Shown: positions 57,421 to 64,000 of the stretch, piece after piece
Position numbering within the stretch: position 1 is the stretch's first letter
Layout: every line of letters begins with the position of its first letter
Origin: Cycas panzhihuaensis
Taxonomy: Eukaryota > Cycadophyta
Direction: 5' to 3'
Length of the DNA stretch: 64,000 bases
Assembly (NCBI GenBank): GCA_023213395.1
Contig: CM041465.1
Span: forward strand, 87,737,741-87,801,740
Translations under genes and position numbers: made by a program
The notes under the pieces: model-generated
Database searches by the model: none
The model's input: only the letters and a program-made list of their open reading frames with translations
What the model was told of the DNA's origin: nothing

Positions 57421-57960
57421 CTGTACTTTGTCATAACATCTTGGATATGCGAGTGGATTAGGGGAACAATTTGGATGTTATTTAGGCAAACTATATAGCC
57501 AAGGTTAGTTTGAAGATGTCTTTTCATGTGGCCTGGTGAGACAAGTTGGTTTGGAGGGGATTGTATGCCATGGAGTTTGTGTGATTTTTTCATATGATCT
57601 TTATACATTATGAATGGATTAGAGGGTGAGTTATTTGTACTATAAGTTTCTAAGCTTTGTAACCATTGGATCCAAAATATAGCATCATATCCTCCTATAG
57701 ATAATGCATAAAAATCAAAGGCTATGAGGTACAAGCCAATTTATACATGTAAGTTTTTTATAATACCTACACAATGGAGCTTTTGGTACTCTAGTAGAGG
57801 GCAAGTGAAGCCAATCTTTGGGACAATATATAGGTTTAGTTGCCTAGCTAATGAGTTATTGATAAAGTTCAAAGATGCACCACCATTGATCAATATGGAA
57901 ATTAGAGTCTTTTGAAGAATGCCTCTAACGTGTAAGGTTTTAGGACAAGCAATATAGGCT
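57360..57960 (-). pseudogene. Element F protease and protease-RT linker
   Basis: The active-site loop is ILINGGASLNFINNSLARQLNL (about 57900-57840), with the catalytic Asp of D-S-G changed to Asn. It continues to SIGGYDAIFWIQWLQSLETY (ILGIQWLQ-type block) and a linker to RT ending near 57360. Enzyme inactive. Sequence homology stops near 57960. Confidence 0.65.
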
Positions 57961-59401
57961 ACGTATTATGAACTTCCTTAGAAGGCCAATTAACTAATTA
58001 TATTTTAGCGAATGGGCATATTGAAAAGTTGTAACTCTTAAATGAACAAAGCCTACTATGTATCTATAAATATGGCCATTTAACATATTGTACATATCAT
58101 TCATATTTTATCAATTAATCATATTTATTCTATTTGACTATTAAATATGCCTTCCAAGTGTGTGTACGATCTCTTTTGTTCTAGATCTACTGAGAAAGCT
58201 TCTATTACGGAGTTGGTTTGTAACAATTGGTATCATTCCATCTCAGGCATCTAAAGTGCTTCTTAATCTTAGTATCTCTACAAACCAGCAACTACTCAGA
58301 TTGGGTTAAAGTGTAAACATCATCCTCCATTACTGATCACACTCTCTTTTATTCCATCAATTGAAAAGTTGTTTGCCAATCTATTAACCTTTGTTAAAAC
58401 ACAAGCATACACGACATCAATTCAACAACCATTAAATTCATTAACCAATACATAATCTTTCATATAGTCGATCAGTCCATTATACAACTTCACCTGGATG
58501 ATGAATGTATTATTCATTCAATAAAAGTATGTATTCATATTCATTGCTAGTCACACACTTAATAGTCAATAAGCAGTTTATAACACATAATTAACATATT
58601 CAATCATAGTCAATATGCAAGCCAATTCATATATAAATATTTATTTATCAAATTTTATTTATTATATTAATCATAACTGATCTGTGTACATCATACGGTT
58701 GCCTTACGAACAAGTTAAGCGGTTATTTCTTAACGACATGCATATACTTAACAATAAATGCATGATTCTAGATTCAAGATAAGTGTTAACAATTAATCAA
58801 ACTACCATCTGCATTACCTGCATGGGCCATAGTTACCACCTTCCATCATATTTATTATTAGTCGTTGTGATCTCCTATCTTACCACTGTTTGGTTAAATT
58901 AAAATAAGTAATTCAAATTCACAGCTTATCATCTATTTATAATTTTATATATTATATAGGCGATGCAGACATATATAGTAGTCGAATCAGTAGAGTATTA
59001 AATCACTCAGTCGTAAGGCATATTGTAGTCATTATATATCATATCATAGGTGTTGTTGTCATACATCCATATGTAGTGATAAGTATATTCGTAGAACACA
59101 ATCACATTATTGCATAACATTAACTCCATCTATAGTTAGCATATACATGTGTCAACTTTCCATTACCTTTTCATCTTTGTGATTTCTGTCGCATTATTTC
59201 ATTCCATCGATATATTTTTTTTTGTTTTGGCGACTTCTACCTTCATCATTTGTCTTGTATCATCATAGTTCTATTCATCTGTCCACTCTACATATTCCTC
59301 TATGTAGTAGTAAATCCATTAAAACAATTGAGTAGCCACTTAAATATTCATTATATATTCAATTATGCGTATTATACAAGTCACCATAATATGATTAATA
59401 A
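57961..59401. other. AT-rich intergenic DNA
   Basis: No coding signal. A TGTAACAATTGGTATCATTCC near 58220-58240 faintly resembles an LTR end plus iMet primer site on the plus strand, but no partner LTR was found. Nothing else is recognised. Confidence 0.45.
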
Positions 59402-59639
59402 TTTTTTTTGATAAGGTAAAAATGAATTATAAGTGGGTTTGAAACAGGATCCCATAACCTAGTACATCAATAATCTTTAAGCTTCCCAGTCATAGATGAC
59501 TGTGACATCCCCATGGTCTAGGTAAAGAAACAATTTTATCAGGATAAGCCCCATGGCTAGCTATCTCGGATCCTATCCTTCTTAACCAGAACCATGAGAT
59601 CCTTAGGAAAATCATACCTCTAAATGGTGTCTTCCTTTT

Positions 59640-60201
59640 GCCTAACCCTCCAGTTTGCCAAAAAGTCAACTGTTTTATTTCCCTCTCTTAACGTGTGCTT
59701 TATCTGGACTTCTTCCAACCCCTTAAGACTCTCCTTAGTGTCATTGATCATGGTTTGAAATCTCCAATCCGGGAGGGTTCAGCCTTTCAGCAAATTGATA
59801 ATTATCTCTGAGTCCCCCTCAATTACCAAATACCTGGAACCTCCAACTAGGGCTAAGTCAATGGCTTTAAGCATGGCATTTGTTTCCACAAAGTGGTTTG
59901 TTTGGTGATCATAATAGTCTGTGAAGGCCCATATAGCATTTCCAAGGTTGTCTCTGCATATACCTGCTCTCCCAACCTCTCATGGGTTCCCCTTTGATGC
60001 ACCGTCAAAATTGATTTTTAACCAAGATTCCTTAGGAGGTGACCAGCGACTAAATCTTACCTTGGCGGCCTCATATACTAGCTGTATATCCCACTTTAAT
60101 AGGATTCTATTTTCTATAAGGGTGGTATGATTCTTCTTAATATTTCTAACATTTTCCCTATTGTCTATGGAGATTTTTTTGAAGATAGCGTATTGGTCCA
60201 T
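59640..60201 (-). pseudogene. LINE2 RNase H domain
   Basis: The text LKINFDGASKGNP, after one TGA, continues VGRAGICRDNLGNAIWAF, HFVETNAMLKAIDLAL, YLVIEGDSEIIINLL and REGNKTVDFLANWRV. The four acidic positions (Asp in NFDGA, Glu in VETNAM, Asp in EGDSE, Asp in VDFLAN) are kept. A C-terminal RNase H is typical of one branch of plant L1 elements. Two or three stops break it. Confidence 0.8.
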
Positions 60202-60367
60202 CTGGCTCCCCTGGAAGATTCTTCTATTTCTCCCCTTCTATATGTTCCATGATAGTATTAGAAATGCACTCTTCCATATACTACTTAAGATTTTACTTCT
60301 GAATGGGCTTTGCCAAGCAGACCATTGGTCAACTACCTTTTTAGAAAAGGTCCAGCACACCTCTAGT

Positions 60368-60697
60368 TTATCCAATAGCATCCCCCATACCTCTCTCAAA
60401 TATGGGAAGATATCTAAGTAGAATGTGGTCCAAGGATTCTTCCCCTTTACAGCATAGCATACATCTGTTAGTCATATGGAAACCTCTCTTTTTGAGGTTA
60501 TCCATAGTAAGAATTTTATTCCTTAAATAGATCCACCAGAAAATTGTAATCTTAGGGATAAGTGAGAGCTTCCATATGCCTTCTAATAATTCATTCTTCT
60601 GGTCTCCTCTTACCAAGCATAAGAAATGGTAACCCTGTTTGGAAGCATACTCCTCGGATGGGCTTAAGGGCCACACGACAGTGTCCGGGGAGGGCAT
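60368..60697 (-). pseudogene. LINE2 zinc-knuckle region after RT
   Basis: The frame reads PSPDTVVWPLSPSEEYASKQGYHFL and WKLSLIPKITIFWWIYLRNKILTMDNLKKRG, then CMLCCKGEESLDHILLRYLPIF, the C-x2-C...H...(C) region that ends plant LINE RT proteins; the last Cys is replaced (LLRYLP where LLHCP is usual). Confidence 0.8.
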
Positions 60698-61200
60698 CCT
60701 AGGAATATAACTTTTATTCAGAATCCTTTTGATTTTGGAGAGGCCATCCTGGAGAAGTTGCTCCCCTTGGAATTCCTCAAAATTTCTCTAGCTTCTTTCT
60801 CTCCCTGTCCCCGTCTAATACTCCTTCACTAAGGAACCATATATCCTCACACGGGGATCCTAGATAGGGATAAGGTCTGGGAATAGTTTTAAGGCCTTGT
60901 CATAGTACCACGTATCCTCCCAGAACTTAATGATGCTTCTGTCTCCTAGTCTCCATTTTAGCCCTTCTCTGATGACATTCCATACTTTAAGAATGCTTCT
61001 CCATATGGTTGAGCCGATCAGGGAGGAAGGTTATCAGTGAGAGAACCACCTTGAAGATATTTCCATGTGAGAATCTTCTCCCATTGTCTCTCTCCCTCCT
61101 TGACAAGACGCCAACCCAGTTTAGCCCCAAGAGTAGCATTAACAACTAGGATCCTTCCCAAATTAAGGCCACCAGCCCATTTCAGAGAACAAACTTTATT

Positions 61201-62895
61201 CTAACTCACCAGGTGTATCCTATCTTTGTCCTCTGTCCCAGACCATAGGAATCTCTTCTGGATGGTTTCTATAGTAGCTGAGATTCCAGACGGCAATCTG
61301 AAGATAGTCATCTGGTATACTGGAATACTCTGAAGCATAGAAGCCACTAGATGTAGCTTCCCTACTAGACTTAGAAGAACACCTTTCCAACTAGCCAACT
61401 TCCTTTGCATCCTGTTAACAAGGGGGTTCCACATTTTCTTGGATATTTTCTCATCGCAAAGGGATAGACCAAGATAAGTTGTGGGTAGCTTCTTAATGCC
61501 CATCTCTGAGATCCTGCTTATCCTACCCTGGGTGCCTCTTGGGGTGTTTATAAAGTAGATGTTACTTTTGTTCAAGTTGATCTTCTGATTTGTAGCCCTC
61601 TCAAAATGTCCCAAGATCTCCTTAAATTTACATGCATCTTTAATGGTTGCCTTCCCTAAGAAGATATTGCCATCGACGAATTGGTGGTGGATGATATTGT
61701 CCACCCTTGATGTCAATTTTATACCTTTAATAGTCCCTTGTCTTCTGGCAGCCTCCATAGTTCTGCCTAACATTTTAGCCATAGTTATGTAGAGAAAATG
61801 AGAGAAAGGATCACCTTGTCTTAAACCCTTGAAACTTGGGAAAAACCTAGAAGAGGATCCGTTGATAATAATTGAGTATTGCAGGCTACCTATACAGAGC
61901 TTGATCCAAGTCTGCCATAAATCCCTAAAGCCAAACGCCTCTAGGCATTCTAAGAGGCAATCTCAAGAGACCCTATCGAAGGCCTTTGTAAGGTCAATCT
62001 TAATGAGCATGGCAGGCTCCTTCCTTTCCTTAATCGAATGGATTGTTTCATGGACTACTATGAAGCCGTCATAGATCTGTCTTCCTTGAAGGAAACTATC
62101 CTGGTTCTGAGAGATAATATTTGGCATGATCTTCTTTAGTCTATTGGCTATAACCTTGGTTAAGATCTTATATTTAACATTGTAGAGACTAATGGGTTGG
62201 TACTCCTCCATTTTCTTCATCCCTTCTTTTTTAGGGATGAGAACGAGGAATGTTGCCTGCCATTCCTGAAGAATCTTATGATTTACATAAAATTCTTGCA
62301 GAGCCTCCATGAGGTCACTCTTTATGATATCCCAAAACTCCTGAAAGAACCCCAGAGGAAAACCATCGGGGCCTAGATCTTTGTCTCTCTTCATATCAAA
62401 GAGAGCCTTTCTAACCTCATCCTGTGAAAAAAGAGCTATCAACCTTACATTTTGAGAGTCGTTCACCAATCTGGGGATGTTATTTAGGAAGTCCTTCCTT
62501 CTATCCTTGTCACTATCCTCGGCTCTATAAATAAATCCTTAAAGTAATCTCTAGCCAGTTCCTTCATGTCCTCTGTGGAGTTTACTGTCGAGCCATCTTC
62601 TCTTTAAAGGTTAGTTATTCTGTTGCTCGCTCTATGCTTTACAGTGGTCATGTGGAAGAATTTAATGTTTTTGTCACCTTCGACCAACCATAATGCCCTA
62701 GATTTTTGCCTCCAGTGTATTTCCTCTCTGATAAGGATCTCCTCCAAACTTTCGACCAATTCCTTCTCGGTCTTATCGAGATCTATGGATCTACCCTCCT
62801 GCTGTATCATATCCCCTATCTCTTGTATGTCCAAGATGAGTTTGTCCTTGAGTACCCGTATGTTTTGAAAAACTTCCTTATTCCATACTTTTACT
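61201..62895 (-). pseudogene. LINE2 reverse transcriptase
   Basis: RT text includes DEVRKALFDMKRDKDLGPDGFPLGFFQEFW, TFLVLIPKKEG, YQPISLYNVKYKILTKVIANRLKK, QDSFLQGRQIYDGFIV and IKIDLTKAFDRV (62469-61963). After a break comes QFVDGNIFLG, where the catalytic F/YADD is VDG, so the palm is inactive, then KINLNKSNIYF, YLGLSL and FLWSG (61782-61201). The upstream part (62834-62604) is the linker from the endonuclease with IHWRQKSRALWLVEGDKNIKFFH. Confidence 0.85.
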
Positions 62896-63756
62896 TACCT
62901 TTTTACCCAGTCTAATTTCTTTGAAAATCCATACATAGCATGGCCACGTATTTGAACATCCCACCATTCCTCAATCTTGTTACAGAGGTCGAGGTGTCTA
63001 AGCCACATCATTTCGAACCTGAAAGGAGACCCATTGAATTTTTCTAAATCCAAAAATTGAAATAGAAGTGGAGAGTGATCAGAGTTTATTCTCGGTAGAG
63101 CTTCCAGGGAAAAATCCTTAAAACATCTCAGCCAGTCATAATTGACCAATAACCTGTCTAGTCTGATTTGGATTAGACATTCCCCAATATGCTTATTGGA
63201 CTAGGTGTATGAAGCCCCCCTAAGCTTCATGTCCTCAAAACCCCCCTATTGTAGGAAGCCCCTGAACTCGTTCATGCTACTGGTCCATCCATCTATAGCC
63301 CCTCTTTTATTACCTAGGCGCAATGCCATATTGACATCTCCTACCAATAGCCAAGGGGCTCTACAGTCCCTGTGGACTTCCAATATCCTATCCCATAACC
63401 TCTTCCTGGCCTCTTGAAGGTTTGGGGTATAGATGTTGGTGACTAGCCACCTGAGGTTGTTACTTCTGTGAGTTAGCCACAAAGAGACAAAGGATTCCTC
63501 CGCTAAATAAATTTCTCCTGACCAAACATTTGAATCCCATAGCGCCATTAGACCCCCCATCTCCTTGAGTATAGCCTACATCTATGCCCTCCTCTTTCCT
63601 TGATATTTTATTTCTAATCCTTGGGCCATTCTCCTTACTTAACTTTGTTTCCTGCAGAAACATTAAATCTGGGAGGTGCCTATTCCTCGTATCTCTAACA
63701 ATTCTCTGTTTTGAGGGGGCATTCAGTCCCCTAATGTTCCACGATATTATTTTCAT
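62895..63756 (-). pseudogene. LINE2 endonuclease
   Basis: An apurinic-type endonuclease that nicks target DNA. It starts ATG 63756 with MKIISWNIRGLNAPSKQR, then DLMFLQETKL (catalytic Glu), WLVTNIYTPN, WLLVGDVNMAL (Asp and Asn kept), and RINSDHSPLLFQF (catalytic Asp-His kept). Frameshifts lie near 63560 and 63240. The start ATG overlaps the ORF1 stop as ATGA. Confidence 0.85.
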
Positions 63757-64000
63757 CTCTTTCTTCTTTGCTTCCAGACTTCTCCAGTTTCCCCTTTCGG
63801 TGGGTCTCTACCTTTTGTTCTAGATTTGAGATTAGGCCCTTCAGGAAAGGCATCATTTAGAGTTTTATGGCTGTCTTGATCCACCTAGGCAACTACCTCT
63901 CTTTCTCTAAGTAGTTTCAGCGGGGGGCTACCCACCCGCTTCTCAGCACCCACATCCTCTGTCTTCTTCTGGGGTTGTGCCATATGTGCTAGGGCATATT
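63753..64000 (-). pseudogene. LINE2 ORF1 C-terminal tail, partial
   Basis: The minus-strand frame reads AQPQKKTEDVGAEKRVGSPPLKLL, one TAG, then SHKTLNDAFPEGPNLKSRTKG and a Lys/Arg-rich end. It stops at TGA overlapping the ORF2 ATG (ATGA). The basic tail fits an RNA-binding ORF1 protein. The rest lies outside the window. Confidence 0.6.

Larger units (their letters stand above)
54610..57960 (-). mobile_element. Element F: degraded chromovirus (Ty3/gypsy)
   Basis: From right to left on the minus strand: protease, RT, RNase H, integrase and a chromodomain, all broken. Gag and both LTRs are not recognisable. Component regions are listed separately. The chromodomain places it among chromoviruses, a different branch from A, B and C. 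Confidence 0.78.
59402..64000 (-). mobile_element. LINE2: L1-like element with endonuclease, RT and RNase H, 5' end beyond the window
   Basis: This non-LTR element runs right to left. It ends with eight A residues in element orientation (plus-strand T run 59402-59409). Domains in order are ORF1 tail, endonuclease, RT, zinc-knuckle end, RNase H. It is better preserved than LINE1 but has several stops and frameshifts. The 5' end and the duplicated target cannot be checked inside the window. Confidence 0.85.

Noticed and set aside
58205-58240. Possible LTR end followed by iMet-like primer site TGGTATCA
   Set aside because: Only eight bases match, the next bases do not, and no partner LTR or gag was found.
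1-64000. CRISPR arrays, bacterial operons, tRNA or rRNA genes
   Set aside because: None seen. Repeats present are LTRs, microsatellites and short tandem units, and coding text is plant retrotransposon throughout.

Overview
The window reads as nuclear DNA of a seed plant, species not determinable by eye. It has no convincing host gene. It is a transposon graveyard: nested Ty3/gypsy LTR retrotransposons, two L1-like LINEs and AT-rich intergenic DNA. Everything below was read from the sequence by eye; no alignment or search was run.

Layout. 1-2610 is AT-rich DNA with nothing recognised. Element A (2616-23131, + strand, TSD GACCC) is a Tat-lineage-like Ty3 element with short (about 655 bp) LTRs. 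Element B (3620-14432, + strand, TSD CCACC) is a younger copy of the same family with long (about 2.5 kb) LTRs, inserted 28 codons into the gag gene of A. After 0.9 kb of AT-rich DNA comes LINE1 (- strand), whose 3' part is at 24060-27283 and whose 5' part is at 50448-51640. Between these halves sits element C (27284-50442, - strand, 2.58 kb LTRs), the pol-bearing relative of A and B. The pol region of C is itself interrupted by element D (37138-43815, - strand, about 1.04 kb LTRs), a different Ty3 family with an initiator-tRNA-Met-type primer site. Then follow a gypsy RT relic E (51760-52497, +), AT-rich DNA, a degraded chromovirus F (54610-57960, -) with a chromodomain, more AT-rich DNA, and LINE2 (59402 to the window end, -) with ORF1 tail, endonuclease, RT, zinc-knuckle and RNase H.

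The A/B/C family is the interesting part. C shows the order LTR, gag, protease, RT, gypsy RNase H, integrase, a small inverted repeat, an antisense gene, a second (archaeal-like) RNase H, LTR. The antisense gene encodes a plant-mobile-domain-like protein with a Gly/Pro/acidic linker and a coiled-coil tail. It has TATA boxes on its own strand and an in-frame 111-nt GT-AG intron kept in both A and C. A and B share one junction that removes RT, RNase H and integrase, so they look like a non-autonomous lineage that probably relied on a C-like partner. B has also lost the antisense gene. A has lost 1.9 kb of its LTR through an 8-bp microhomology.

Relative ages follow from the nesting: LINE1 is older than C, which is older than D; A is older than B. 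Most stop codons in these elements are CAG/CAA to TAG/TAA, CGA to TGA or TGG to TGA/TAG, the pattern expected of cytosine deamination in methylated, silenced repeats.
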